A DNA stretch of 64,000 bases from Flavobacterium caeni (lineage in GTDB: Bacteria; Bacteroidota; Bacteroidia; Flavobacteriales; Flavobacteriaceae). The stretch is taken from positions 106,304 to 170,303 of the forward strand of contig NZ_FMVF01000008.1 in the NCBI RefSeq assembly GCF_900101895.1. Direction: 5' to 3'. The position numbers and the translations under genes were made by a program. The notes under the pieces are model-generated. The model worked only from the letters and a program-made list of their open reading frames with translations. It made no database searches and was not told the DNA's origin. Every line of letters begins with the position of its first letter. Position 1 is the stretch's first letter. Of the stretch, positions 24,281-33,104 are shown piece by piece.

Positions 24281-24727
24281 ATGTTAAACATCGTCCTCGT
24301 CGAACCAGAAATCCCCAACAACACAGGCAACATCGGTCGTTTGTGCGTGGGTACTGAAAGCCGCCTGCATTTGATCCATCCGTTTGGGTTCAAAATCACC
24401 GATGCCGCCGTCAAACGCGCGGGGCTCGATTATTGGGTGCATCTCGACCGCACCGAATATGAGAGTGTCGAACAATGGGCCGCGCAGGTTCCCGACGCTT
24501 CAAGGGTGTTCCTGTTCAGTTCGCATGCTGCCAAATCGTACCTCGACCAAGATTTCCAGGACGGCGATTGGTTGGTGTTCGGCAAGGAAAGTGTCGGGCT
24601 GGCATCGGTTGTTCTCGAACGGTTTCCGAACCATTTGACGATCCCGATTTCGCCTTTGGTGCGCAGCTACAACCTGGCCAATTCGGTCGCTTTCGTGCTC
24701 GGCGAGGCCAAAAGACAATTGCGTTGA
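24281..24727 (+). CDS. trmL: tRNA (cytidine/uridine-34-2'-O)-methyltransferase
   Basis: A 148-residue SPOUT (trefoil-knot) methyltransferase that methylates the 2'-OH of the wobble nucleotide in tRNA-Leu isoacceptors. Family motifs are all present: PEIPNNTGNIGRLC near the N-terminus, VFGKESVGL near residue 100 and SPLVRSYNLANSVAFVLGEA at the C-terminal knot. The length is normal for TrmL (about 150-160). A tRNA-Leu gene occurs later in the window but is not linked. Confidence 0.93.
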   Translation: MLNIVLVEPEIPNNTGNIGRLCVGTESRLHLIHPFGFKITDAAVKRAGLDYWVHLDRTEYESVEQWAAQVPDASRVFLFSSHAAKSYLDQDFQDGDWLVFGKESVGLASVVLERFPNHLTIPISPLVRSYNLANSVAFVLGEAKRQLR

Positions 24728-24752
24728 GGTTGTCGGGAAATTGTTATATTTG
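24724..24752 (+). promoter_or_regulatory. promoter of the large methyltransferase gene
   Basis: TTG 24724-24726, 18-nt spacer, TATATTTG 24745-24752, then 20 nt to the ATG at 24773. It overlaps the last codon of trmL. Confidence 0.7.
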
Positions 24753-24772
24753 GGAAGTGAGACCCAAAAATT

Positions 24773-26377
24773 ATGATTGACAAAGCCCAACTTAGAAGCA
24801 CGATCTTCAAACACCTCGACGGATTGGCCACGGCGCCGGTCGCCATCGCCCTCCAAAACAAAGGCGTACTGGATTACGTACTTGAAAAAAAACAAGCCAC
24901 TTTATCTGAACTGACCACGCGGTTCAAAGCCAACGAAGGTTACCTGAATGTAGGTTTGCGCGTACTGGCTTCGCAAGGTTTTCTCGATTACCGGATCGAT
25001 GCGCAGGATGTGATTACCGTACAATCCAACGCAAAAACCGAGGCGGCGTTTGCCCATTTTTACCTGTACCAGGATGTAGTCGATTTGTTGCATTTTTCGA
25101 CCCAATTCCATCCGCGGCTTTTTGAGGAAGCGCCGTTCCAGAAACTCGACGCCATCTTCGAAAAATACAAGAAAAACTACGGTATCGTTTTTTCGGACGA
25201 CGAAATTACGGGTAACGTCCAACGCCAAATCCTCAAACACATCGAAGGTTATATCGTGGGCCCGACACTCGTTCGGTTGGGCATGACGGGTATGTTCCAC
25301 AAGTATTTCATGGAGATTTCATTCCGTCCCGAGGAATTCCACAAATCGCCCGAATTGTTCAAAAAGATCCTCGATTTCTTTACCTGGCTTGGCTGGTATA
25401 CCGAAAAAAACGGCAATTACCAGTTTACCGAAACGGGGCTGTTTTTTGCCAAGCGCGCCTCGGCTTATGGCGTGACGGTGTCTTATTTGCCGACCTTCGC
25501 CAAGATCGAGGAACTGATTTTTGGCGACCCCTCGGCCTTGCGTATGGTGGGCGAGGGGCAGGACGAAATCCACGTAGACCGCGAGATGAACGTATGGGGC
25601 AGCGGCGGCGCGCACGACACCTATTTTAAAGTCGTCGACGAAATCCTGATCGATTTGTTCAACCGTCCGATCGAGCAACAGCCCAAAGGCATACTCGACA
25701 TGGGATGCGGCAACGGCGCGTTCCTGCAGCATATTTTTGAAGTGATCGACCGGCAAACGCTACGTGGCAAGATGCTCGACAATTACCCGTTGTTTTTGGT
25801 GGGTGTCGATTACAACCAAACCGCGCTCAAGGTCACCCGCGCCAACCTGATCAAGGCCGACATTTGGGCCAAGGTGATTTGGGGCGATATTGGTCGTCCT
25901 GATATTTTGGCGCGCGACCTCAAGGAGAATTATGCAATCGATCTCAAGGATTTGCTCAACGTACGGACTTTTCTGGACCACAACCGCATTTGGAGCGAGC
26001 CCAATCATATTACACCGGGCCGCGTCAGCAAATCAACAGGCGCGTTTGCGCATCGCGGTCGTCGCATCGCCAATAATTTGGTCGAAGACAACCTGCTTGA
26101 GCATTTGCAAAAATGGTCGCCTTATGTACAAAAGTTCGGTTTGCTGTTGATTGAGTTGCATACGATCGACCCGGCACTCGCGGCGGCGCACCTCGGACGT
26201 ACCTCGGCAACCGCCTACGATGCGACGCACGGTTTTTCGGACCAGTACATTGTCGAGATCGATGTGTTCAATAGCGTCGCTTCAGAAGCCGGTTTGTATC
26301 CCGATCCCCATGTGTTCAGAAGATTTCCCGACGCCGATACGGCCACGGTCAGCATCAACCTGCTCAAGGGCAAATAG
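24773..26377 (+). CDS. class I SAM-dependent methyltransferase, large (AprA-MT-like)
   Basis: A 534-residue cytoplasmic enzyme. The N-terminal ~110 residues look like a winged-helix dimerisation domain (TLSELTTRFKANEGYLNVGLRVLASQGFLDY), a second winged-helix-like region is near 200-240, and the Rossmann SAM domain follows with motif I GILDMGCGNGAFLQ near residue 305 and a motif II acidic residue in FLVGVDYNQTALK. The C-terminal region (STGAFAHRGRRIANNLVEDNLLEHLQKW) resembles AprA-related methyltransferases of natural-product pathways; this assignment is tentative. The substrate is unknown, and no biosynthetic partner is adjacent. Confidence 0.8.
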   Translation: MIDKAQLRSTIFKHLDGLATAPVAIALQNKGVLDYVLEKKQATLSELTTRFKANEGYLNVGLRVLASQGFLDYRIDAQDVITVQSNAKTEAAFAHFYLYQDVVDLLHFSTQFHPRLFEEAPFQKLDAIFEKYKKNYGIVFSDDEITGNVQRQILKHIEGYIVGPTLVRLGMTGMFHKYFMEISFRPEEFHKSPELFKKILDFFTWLGWYTEKNGNYQFTETGLFFAKRASAYGVTVSYLPTFAKIEELIFGDPSALRMVGEGQDEIHVDREMNVWGSGGAHDTYFKVVDEILIDLFNRPIEQQPKGILDMGCGNGAFLQHIFEVIDRQTLRGKMLDNYPLFLVGVDYNQTALKVTRANLIKADIWAKVIWGDIGRPDILARDLKENYAIDLKDLLNVRTFLDHNRIWSEPNHITPGRVSKSTGAFAHRGRRIANNLVEDNLLEHLQKWSPYVQKFGLLLIELHTIDPALAAAHLGRTSATAYDATHGFSDQYIVEIDVFNSVASEAGLYPDPHVFRRFPDADTATVSINLLKGK

Positions 26378-26872
26378 CTAGTTGGCGATAAAATCTGCGA
26401 ACGATTTGACAATCTTGTTGGCCGTCAATTCGAGCGACGGCTTGACTTCGAGGTAGTCTTCCTTGAGTTTGCCTTCGGGCGTGAAAAAGTCGGCAACCGT
26501 TGTCTTGACAGGCGCTTCCTTGGCGTAGATTTCCTTGACCGAAAACGACAGCGTACATGTTCGGTTGTCGTTAAAAACAATCTTGAGCGTATAAACGATA
26601 TTGTAATCGAAGCGTTCGCCCAGGTTGCGGTAGAAATAGGCGTTCTCCCGTAGCGCGTCTACGGTGAGTGCGTTGTTCCCGACATCGTACACGTCATGAC
26701 CATTTTTGTTGTAGAACGGCGCCCAGGCGGTAGCGGCTTCCATCAGCTTTTCGAGTGGCTTGGCCGGCGACGGGATCGTGATGGGCGCAAACCCGCGCGG
26801 CGTCATTTCGACCGACGGTTGGGCAACCATCGCAACCGAAAACACAAAAAACAGGGCGCAAAGTAATTTCAT
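26378..26872 (-). CDS. secreted protein, possibly DUF4468-like
   Basis: A 164-residue protein with a signal peptide (residues 1-17, ending MVAQ). The mature part has the strand-rich stretch YNIVYTLKIVFNDNRTCTLSFSVKEIY and a helical C-terminus (ELTANKIVKSFADFIAN), which resembles the DUF4468/TBP-like fold family of Bacteroidota; the match is weak. It starts the opposite way to the methyltransferase and meets it end to end with no spacer. It has its own promoter at 26888-26921. Confidence 0.65.
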   Translation of the reverse strand: MKLLCALFFVFSVAMVAQPSVEMTPRGFAPITIPSPAKPLEKLMEAATAWAPFYNKNGHDVYDVGNNALTVDALRENAYFYRNLGERFDYNIVYTLKIVFNDNRTCTLSFSVKEIYAKEAPVKTTVADFFTPEGKLKEDYLEVKPSLELTANKIVKSFADFIAN

Positions 26873-26887
26873 GGCGAACGATTTTCA

Positions 26888-26921
26888 CAAATATAAACCA
26901 AATCAAAGCGACGGCTTACAA
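26888..26921 (-). promoter_or_regulatory. promoter of the secreted protein at 26872
   Basis: Minus strand: TTG (plus CAA 26919-26921), 23-nt spacer, TATATTTG (plus 26888-26895). The -33 element overlaps the last codons of the upstream ABC ATPase gene. Confidence 0.55.
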
Positions 26922-27686
26922 ATTCCTGAAAATAAACTTTCCTTTTCCGACGTCAAATACAATGTGTTCGTCCTTAAAAATCGTATCGAACACGCCGTCT
27001 GAAATCAATTGCGATGGTGCGGCTTGAATGGTTTTTTGCGGGCTCATGACAATCATTTCGTCGCTTAACTCCAGCGCCAGATCGATGTCGTGTGTCGAAA
27101 AAAGCACGCACTTTTGGGTTTCGAGCGTGAGCTTTTTGAGCAGCCTGAGCAGCGATACCTTGTGCACCAGATCCAAGTGCGTCGTGGGTTCGTCGAGCAC
27201 GATCAGCGGCGTGTCCTGCGCCAGCGCGCGCGCGATCGACACTTTTTGCAATTGGCCGTCGCTCAGGGTGAAATGTCGTTTGTCGGCCAAATCCGTAACC
27301 TGCGTGAGCGCCATGGCTTGCGTAATTTGCTGGCGATCGACGTCGGAAAGTTTGCCGATCCAATCCGTATACGGCTGACGTCCGAGCGCCACAAGTTCCC
27401 ACGCCGTGAGGTTGCTCGGCGGTAGTTTTTCGGTCAAGACGATGCTGAATTGCCGCGCGCGTTCGGCCGACGAATAGTCCGATATCGGTTTACCGCCTAA
27501 ATAAACATCGCCCGAAATTGGTGGCTGGATCTTGGTCAGCGTACGCAACAATGTCGATTTACCGATGCCATTCGCCCCAATGAGCGCGACAAGTTTGCCC
27601 GGTTGCAACGATAGGTTGACGTTCGAAGCGATGGCGTTTTTGTAGCCAATCTGCAAATCTTGGGTATGTAATATCGGCTGGTTCAT
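26916..27686 (-). CDS. ABC transporter ATP-binding protein, BtuD/FecE type
   Basis: A 256-residue ATPase for a metal-chelate/cobalamin importer. Walker A is GANGIGKSTLL (near residue 36), Walker B LIVLDEPTTHLD (near 160) and the switch His is in STHDIDLAL. The signature reads LSDGQ instead of the canonical LSGGQ. The ATG at 27686 overlaps the end of the permease gene by 4 bp, confirming the operon 29850-26916 (binding protein, permease, ATPase). Being divergent from a B12-riboswitch-controlled receptor, the most likely substrate is cobalamin, making this BtuD-like. Haem or siderophore transport is the alternative. Confidence 0.88.
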   Translation of the reverse strand: MNQPILHTQDLQIGYKNAIASNVNLSLQPGKLVALIGANGIGKSTLLRTLTKIQPPISGDVYLGGKPISDYSSAERARQFSIVLTEKLPPSNLTAWELVALGRQPYTDWIGKLSDVDRQQITQAMALTQVTDLADKRHFTLSDGQLQKVSIARALAQDTPLIVLDEPTTHLDLVHKVSLLRLLKKLTLETQKCVLFSTHDIDLALELSDEMIVMSPQKTIQAAPSQLISDGVFDTIFKDEHIVFDVGKGKFIFRNL

Positions 27687-28708
27687 GCGTTGAATCTTTG
27701 TTTGCGCAACAACAACCAAATGACCACCGGCGCGCCAATGATCGAAGTGATCGCGTTGATGGGCAACGTCAAATCGGTACCCGGAACCTGTGAAACGATG
27801 TCGCAAAACAACATCACCATGGCGCCAAAAAACAACGTGGCGACAAAAAGTACGCGGTGGTTGCTGGTCTGGAACGCCAGTTTGGCCATGTGCGGTACGG
27901 CCAGCCCAATAAAAGCGATAGGGCCCGCAAAGGCCGTGATGCTGCCTGCCAATATGCTCGTAGCCACGATGATGATGCGTTGGGTGCGCTGGTAACGAAT
28001 ACCGAGGCTTTTGGCGTAATTCTCGCCGAGCAGCAGGGCGTCGAGCGGTTTGATGGTAGCAATGCTCAACAGCAATCCGATGAGTACCGATACGGATAAA
28101 ATCGACACCGAAGTCCAGGACAAGTTACCGAGGTTGCCAAGCGACCAGAACGTAAATTTTTGCAGTTGTTCGGCCGTGCTGAAATAGGCCAATACGCCTA
28201 CGAACGCGTTCGTGAAACTGCCGAACATAAGCCCGACGATCAAAATGGCCGACGTGTCCCGCAATCTTTTCGACACCAACAACACCGCGACCAACACGAG
28301 CAAGCTGCCCAAACAGGACGCGAGGATAATGCCATAGGACGAAACCATAAAATGACCGACAATCCCCGGCATGACCGCCGACCCCAAGATGACCAGCGCC
28401 ACGCCCAAACTCGAACCCGAACTAAGTCCCAATACATAGGGGCCGGCCAGCGGGTTGCGAAACAGTGTTTGCATCAGCAATCCGCTGATGGACAAGCCAA
28501 ATCCAACGAGTACGGCCGTAATGGCTTTGGGCAAGCGATAGTTGACAATGATGTAATCCCACGTTTCTTTCGACGACGATCCGAATAGGCTTTTGAACAC
28601 TTCGCGCACAGGAATTGTAACCGACCCAAGGCTGATGTCGGCCACAAACAACAACACCGTGCCTGAAAAAAGCAGCCAGAACAAAATGGTATGTCGCGTG
28701 GTGGCCAA
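27683..28708 (-). CDS. FecCD/BtuC-family ABC permease
   Basis: A 341-residue integral membrane protein with about ten helices. Family phrases are GPYVLGLSSGSSLGVALVILG near residue 92 and GPIAFIGLAVPHMAKLAF near residue 265, the latter being the coupling segment next to the ATPase. It forms the inner-membrane channel of the importer as a dimer. It lies 2 bp after the binding-protein gene and overlaps the ATPase gene by 4 bp. Confidence 0.93.
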   Translation of the reverse strand: MATTRHTILFWLLFSGTVLLFVADISLGSVTIPVREVFKSLFGSSSKETWDYIIVNYRLPKAITAVLVGFGLSISGLLMQTLFRNPLAGPYVLGLSSGSSLGVALVILGSAVMPGIVGHFMVSSYGIILASCLGSLLVLVAVLLVSKRLRDTSAILIVGLMFGSFTNAFVGVLAYFSTAEQLQKFTFWSLGNLGNLSWTSVSILSVSVLIGLLLSIATIKPLDALLLGENYAKSLGIRYQRTQRIIIVATSILAGSITAFAGPIAFIGLAVPHMAKLAFQTSNHRVLFVATLFFGAMVMLFCDIVSQVPGTDLTLPINAITSIIGAPVVIWLLLRKQRFNA

Positions 28709-28710
28709 TG

Positions 28711-29850
28711 CTAGCGAAGTTGTTCAAAAAAGTACAGTGGGTGATCGGGCAGCAATTCGGGATGCAGGATGCGGAGCATGTCCTGGAGCACGAGGTCGGG
28801 CCGGTTGGGCGCCAATTCATAAAATATGAGACCGCCTTTTGCGCCTTTCTTGGTGCTGAAAGAAAAAACCTTTTTATCGCGGAACGCCTTGAATTGCGCA
28901 TAATGCGGATTGTCGGCAGTCATTTCGGCCAGCGAGGTGTATTGCGCGGGGCCAATCCAGTATTCGGCGTCCTTGGCTTTTTCGAGCACTTTTTCGAAAG
29001 GCAACGACAAACTGCCCGTGCCATGGCTGTCGGCCCAAAGGTATGCGCCGGCCGCATCGGCGATAAATATCGAACCCCAACTGTTGCCGTGTGGCAAATA
29101 CCATTGGTTTTCATAGATTGCGCCTGCCATCACCGTGGGCTTTTGCTTGGCATTTTTGGCCAGCGCCAGCGTTTGTTTGTAGGTCTTTTCGATTTGGTTG
29201 AAAATCGAATCGGCTTGTTTTTCCTTGCCATACAACGCGCCAAAGAACTTGATCCATTCGGCTTTTCCGAGCGGCGTTTGTTCGTTCCAATCGCCGTTGA
29301 GCATGACTTTGAGTCCGCTTTTTTGCAGATTGTCGAGCGCGGGATTGTTGTTGTCGATGCCAAAGCCGACGATTAGATCGGGCTGCAAATCAAGGAGCAC
29401 TTCAGTGTTGAGACTTTGGTTCGAGCCAAGTTCACGGATTGTTCCCGCATCGATGCGCGTCCTGACTTTTTCCGACGAAACGTAATCGAGGTTCGGAAAG
29501 CCCACCAGTGTCTCGGCAACGCCCAGCATTTCGAGCGACGGGATGTGCGTGGTTGAGGTCACGACAATAGCGGAAAGCGGCACCGGAACCGTCGGGTATT
29601 GTTTGAGGCTGTCGGGTATTACGGCCCCTTTTCGCTGCAAAACATAAACGTAATCCTTGGTCGCGTTGGGCCACGGGTTGGTAATGGTGACCAGCGAATA
29701 GCCCTGGTATCTGTAGATCGAGAGGCCCTTGGCGGCGACAATTTCGTTTTGAGTTTTGACGGCTACCGAAGACGACGCAGTTTCGCGCTGGCAGCCCACA
29801 AAGCCAAACCATACCAAAACAACCATCCATCGAACAAATAAGTTTTTCAT
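28711..29850 (-). CDS. periplasmic-binding lipoprotein of the B12/metal-chelate importer (BtuF-like)
   Basis: A 379-residue lipoprotein (VWFGFVGC, Cys near residue 20). Two alpha/beta lobes joined by a long helix are expected for the BtuF/FhuD class; SALVVTSTTHIPSLEMLG-like and LLDLQPDLIVGFG segments mark the lobes. It captures the ligand in the periplasm and hands it to the permease. The first gene of the operon, it has a good promoter at 29867-29897. The B12 riboswitch is on the other strand and does not precede this gene, so the importer may not be under the same B12 control as the receptor. Confidence 0.88.
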   Translation of the reverse strand: MKNLFVRWMVVLVWFGFVGCQRETASSSVAVKTQNEIVAAKGLSIYRYQGYSLVTITNPWPNATKDYVYVLQRKGAVIPDSLKQYPTVPVPLSAIVVTSTTHIPSLEMLGVAETLVGFPNLDYVSSEKVRTRIDAGTIRELGSNQSLNTEVLLDLQPDLIVGFGIDNNNPALDNLQKSGLKVMLNGDWNEQTPLGKAEWIKFFGALYGKEKQADSIFNQIEKTYKQTLALAKNAKQKPTVMAGAIYENQWYLPHGNSWGSIFIADAAGAYLWADSHGTGSLSLPFEKVLEKAKDAEYWIGPAQYTSLAEMTADNPHYAQFKAFRDKKVFSFSTKKGAKGGLIFYELAPNRPDLVLQDMLRILHPELLPDHPLYFFEQLR

Positions 29851-29866
29851 ATCGCACGTTGAAAAG

Positions 29867-29897
29867 CAAAGGTAGGCGCGTAGGTCTTAAAAATCAA
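29867..29897 (-). promoter_or_regulatory. promoter of the ABC importer operon
   Basis: Minus strand: TTG (plus CAA 29895-29897), 20-nt spacer, TACCTTTG (plus 29867-29874), 17 nt before the ATG. Confidence 0.75.
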
Positions 29898-29922
29898 ATT
29901 TAGTTTTTTCAAATCTATGCGC

Positions 29923-29930
29923 TATATTTG
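29923..29930 (+). promoter_or_regulatory. -7 box of the riboswitch-btuB transcript
   Basis: TATATTTG lies immediately upstream of the riboswitch. The transcript would start a few nt before its P1 stem (29936). No clear TTG is found (TTT near 29904). Confidence 0.65.
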
Positions 29931-29935
29931 CGCCA

Positions 29936-30118
29936 GATTCAGGTTGTGTGAAAACGCATTAAAAGGGAATCAGGTGAACGCAAACAAATGTCGAACGCGT
30001 AAAAAGCCTGGGCTGTTCCCGCAACTGTAAGCTATCCAGCTTGTCGTAAGCTGCAAACCACTGTTTTTAAAACGGGAAGGTATACGACAAGACGCAAGCC
30101 AGGAGACCTGCCTGAATC
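29936..30118 (+). promoter_or_regulatory. cobalamin (B12) riboswitch
   Basis: The P1 stem GATTCAGG (29936-29943) pairs with CCTGAATC (30111-30118). Inside are the conserved cobalamin-aptamer blocks AAAGGGAATCAGGTG, GGCTGTTCCCGCAACTGTAA and the B12 box GCCAGGAGACCTGCC (30098-30112). It lies 42 nt upstream of the BtuB-like receptor gene, the usual target. A second GATTCAGG (30149-30156) beside the start codon can compete for the 3' P1 strand, and GAATCTT/AAGATTC (30132-30153) can form the alternative hairpin. There is no T-run, so control is probably translational. Confidence 0.95.
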
Positions 30119-30160
30119 CTAAACAAATGTCGAATCTTCGGGAAAAAAGATTCAGGATTG

Positions 30161-31999
30161 ATGACTGCGAGAAAGCTCATTTTTTGTTTTTTTATATTGC
30201 TGTGTCCGGTTTTGCGGGCGCAACAGGATTCGATTGCGCTACGTGAAGTGACCATTTCCGACGCGCAACTCAAGCGATTTTCCAACACGCAAAACGTCAT
30301 CAAACTCAACGATTCGACGCTTTCGAGGAATTCGGTTTCGCTCGCCGACCTGCTGCAGTTCAACACCCCGATTTATTTTAAGGAGAACGGTTACGGCATG
30401 GTGTCTTCGCCTGCGTTCCGCGGTACGACGGCCCAACAGACGGCAGTCGTATGGAACGGCATCAACATCAACTCGCAACTCAACGGGCAAACCGATTTCA
30501 ATACCGTCCCTACCGCAGGCTTCGGAAACGTTTCGGTGCGTCTTGGTGGCGGCAGCGCGATTTATGGCAGTAGTGCTGTGGGCGGGAGTATCCACCTTGA
30601 GAACGAGCTTTTTTTTGGTCGGAGGTTCAGTCATGATGTTCGATTGGCTTATGGTAGTTTCGACACGTTCAACGGATCGTATCAACTGGCGGCATCCAAC
30701 CAAGATTGGAGCGTGAACGCAGGATTGTCGCGCAACCAATCCCAAAACGATTACCCGTTTGTGGGTGACAAACGAAACAGAAAAAACAGCAACGGACAGT
30801 TTTACAATACCGGGATGAATCTTGCCTTGGGGTATCGACTGGGTGATGCACACGCCGTGAAATTGTACAGTCAGGTTTTTGACGGCGAGCGGCATTTTTC
30901 GCTCATCAACACCTCGGATACCCCCACCAAGTACCGCGATTACAACACGCGAAATTTATTGGAATGGCAGGCGGTTTGGGGCAAATGGATTTCGAAAGTC
31001 AAGACCGCTTTTTTGAGCGAACGCTACCAGTATTTCGACGATTTGTCTGATGCCGATCATACGTTCGGGCAGGTCAAGACTTTTTTGGCGCGCCACGATT
31101 TGACCTTTACGCCCAACGACCGGATGGCCTTTAACACCTTGATCGATTTTACGCAGCACGACGGCACGGGGTCCGACATTAGCCTGCAAAAAAGACAAAT
31201 CGGATCGGCTGGTTTGTTGTTCAGGCACCGGCCGTGGCCCGTGTTGGGCTATGAGCTGGCCCTGCGCAAGGAAGTTACCGACAATTACGACAGTCCGCTG
31301 TTGTATTCGGCAGGAATCGATTGGACGCCTTGGCGGTGGTACGGTTTGAAAGTCAACGCTTCGCGCAATTTTCGCATCCCGACGTTCAACGATTTGTACT
31401 GGAAACAAGGTGGGAATCCAAATCTACAACCCGAAAGATCCTATCAGTTCGAAGCAACCAACAGCTTTAGGTTCAATCATTTTAGCATGACCGCAACGAT
31501 TTACCAGATGCAAATCAGCGACATGATCCGATGGGTTCCCGGCAGCGGCGGCGTGTTCTCGCCCGAAAACACCAACAGCGTGTTGATCAATGGAGCCGAA
31601 GCGACGCTGGGTTATGATCATCGCATAGGACGCCACCGGTTCAACCTAAAAGGCGCCTACGGCTACACCGACTCGCGCAACCGCGAAACGGGCAAGCAAC
31701 TGATCTATGTTCCCTACCACAAAGCGACGGTGGCCGTGGCGTATGGCTATCGCAAGCTATCGTTGGCTTATCAGCATGTCTACAACGGATGGGTGTATAC
31801 GCAATCGGACAACAACCCCGACAAAACCGTCGGCCTGTACCATGTGTCAAATGTTTCCGCAGACTATGATTTTGGGCATAAGCGCGTTTATCGGTTGGGG
31901 TTCAAGGCGCTCAATTTGTGGGACGAGCAATACGAAAGCGTGGCCGACAGGCCCATGCCGGGACGCCATTTTAACGTGTATCTAATTCTTAAATTCTAA
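30161..31999 (+). CDS. btuB: TonB-dependent outer-membrane receptor for cobalamin (BtuB-like)
   Basis: A 612-residue receptor with a signal peptide (residues 1-20, ending LRAQ). The plug domain (about 30-150) includes SLADLLQFNTPIYFKENGYGMVSSPAFRGTTAQQTAVVWNG and SVRLGGGSAIYGSSAVGGSIHL. The 22-strand barrel follows, with FRIPTFNDLYWKQGGNPNLQPERS and a C-terminal aromatic residue. It moves ligand across the outer membrane using TonB energy. The B12 riboswitch directly upstream and the B12-type importer divergently encoded support cobalamin as substrate. A TTG start 3 nt earlier is possible. Confidence 0.92.
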   Translation: MTARKLIFCFFILLCPVLRAQQDSIALREVTISDAQLKRFSNTQNVIKLNDSTLSRNSVSLADLLQFNTPIYFKENGYGMVSSPAFRGTTAQQTAVVWNGININSQLNGQTDFNTVPTAGFGNVSVRLGGGSAIYGSSAVGGSIHLENELFFGRRFSHDVRLAYGSFDTFNGSYQLAASNQDWSVNAGLSRNQSQNDYPFVGDKRNRKNSNGQFYNTGMNLALGYRLGDAHAVKLYSQVFDGERHFSLINTSDTPTKYRDYNTRNLLEWQAVWGKWISKVKTAFLSERYQYFDDLSDADHTFGQVKTFLARHDLTFTPNDRMAFNTLIDFTQHDGTGSDISLQKRQIGSAGLLFRHRPWPVLGYELALRKEVTDNYDSPLLYSAGIDWTPWRWYGLKVNASRNFRIPTFNDLYWKQGGNPNLQPERSYQFEATNSFRFNHFSMTATIYQMQISDMIRWVPGSGGVFSPENTNSVLINGAEATLGYDHRIGRHRFNLKGAYGYTDSRNRETGKQLIYVPYHKATVAVAYGYRKLSLAYQHVYNGWVYTQSDNNPDKTVGLYHVSNVSADYDFGHKRVYRLGFKALNLWDEQYESVADRPMPGRHFNVYLILKF

Positions 32000-32002
32000 C
32001 AT

Positions 32003-33049
32003 ATGAAACTCAGTAAATTGTTTTTTGCCGCGCTGTTTTGCTCGGTTTTGGTCTCGTGCGACAACGACGACGACCCGGTGGTCAATGTACCGCTCGGGGC
32101 CTACCAAGGTGGCTTTTTTGTGTTGAACGAGGGCAATGCATCGGCGGGTTCTATCACGTTCTCGACCTACAATTATTCACTGTTGAAGCAGGATGTTTTT
32201 GGCGCAGAGAACGAAGGCGATGGTGTTGGCGGCTATGTCCAGTCGATGTTCTTCGGCGGCGACAAGGCATTTGTCATTTCGGGCGGTTCGAATAAAATGA
32301 CCGTCGTAAACCGCTACACGTTCAAGCACATTACCACGATCGAAACAGGATTTTTCAACCCGCGTTACGGGGTGGTGTTCAACGGCAAGGCCTACATCAC
32401 CAACCTCGCCGATTTTGGCGACCTCGCCGACGACTACATCACCGTCATCGATTTGGCCGACTACAGTGTCGATGCACCTATTCCGGTAGGGGCCATCGCC
32501 GACAAGATTTTTGAAGAGAACGGCAAGTTGTATGTGCTCAACGGGAACTATGGCGACGGCAATTCGATCAAGGTCATCAACCCGAATACCGGCAGTGTCG
32601 ATGCAACGATTGCTTTGCCGCAAAGCCCGAATTCGTTCGATACCGAGGACGGAAAATTGTATGTGCTCACCGCAAGTAGTTTCTTTGATCCGGCGCCGAG
32701 CCATTTGGTCAGGATCGACCTCGCGACCAACGCGGTTGAAAGCGACATCACTTTTCCCGAAACGTTGGTTGGTGCCCAAAACCTCAATGAGGACGAAGGC
32801 GGCCTGTTCTTTACCGTGGGCAACAAGGTTTACGGCAATGCGATTAATGCGGCGAGCGTAAGCGGCACCGAACTGTTCACGACAGCGGCCACAACGCTTT
32901 ATGGTTTAAAGGTCGAAGACGGAAACCTGTATGTCACCGATGCCAAGGATTATGCCTCGGACGGTGCGGTGCTCATTTACACCCCAACAGGTACGTTGCT
33001 CAAGAACCTGACTACCGGTTTGATTCCGAACAGCGTGTATTTCAACTGA
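32003..33049 (+). CDS. surface beta-propeller lipoprotein, BtuG-like (DUF5074/YncE-like)
   Basis: A 348-residue lipoprotein (LFCSVLVSC, then the acidic DNDDD tail that favours surface export in Bacteroidota). The mature part is built of about seven repeated ~45-residue blades with patterns such as GKLYVLNGNYGDGNSIKVINPNTG and GNLYVTDAKDYASDGAVLIY. Bacteroides BtuG has this same architecture, binds B12 with very high affinity and caps BtuB. Its location 3 bp after the BtuB-like gene and under the same riboswitch supports that role; sequence identity to BtuG was not tested. Confidence 0.82.
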   Translation: MKLSKLFFAALFCSVLVSCDNDDDPVVNVPLGAYQGGFFVLNEGNASAGSITFSTYNYSLLKQDVFGAENEGDGVGGYVQSMFFGGDKAFVISGGSNKMTVVNRYTFKHITTIETGFFNPRYGVVFNGKAYITNLADFGDLADDYITVIDLADYSVDAPIPVGAIADKIFEENGKLYVLNGNYGDGNSIKVINPNTGSVDATIALPQSPNSFDTEDGKLYVLTASSFFDPAPSHLVRIDLATNAVESDITFPETLVGAQNLNEDEGGLFFTVGNKVYGNAINAASVSGTELFTTAATTLYGLKVEDGNLYVTDAKDYASDGAVLIYTPTGTLLKNLTTGLIPNSVYFN

Positions 33050-33065
33050 TTTTTGCTTACTTGAG

Positions 33066-33104
33066 AAAAAGGGCGGCCTCGATTTTTGAGACCGCCCTTT
33101 TTTT
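33066..33104. terminator. bidirectional terminator after the btuB operon
   Basis: GGGCGGCCTC / GAGACCGCCC stem with one mismatch and a 7-nt loop, flanked by A- and T-runs, between convergent genes. Confidence 0.88.
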
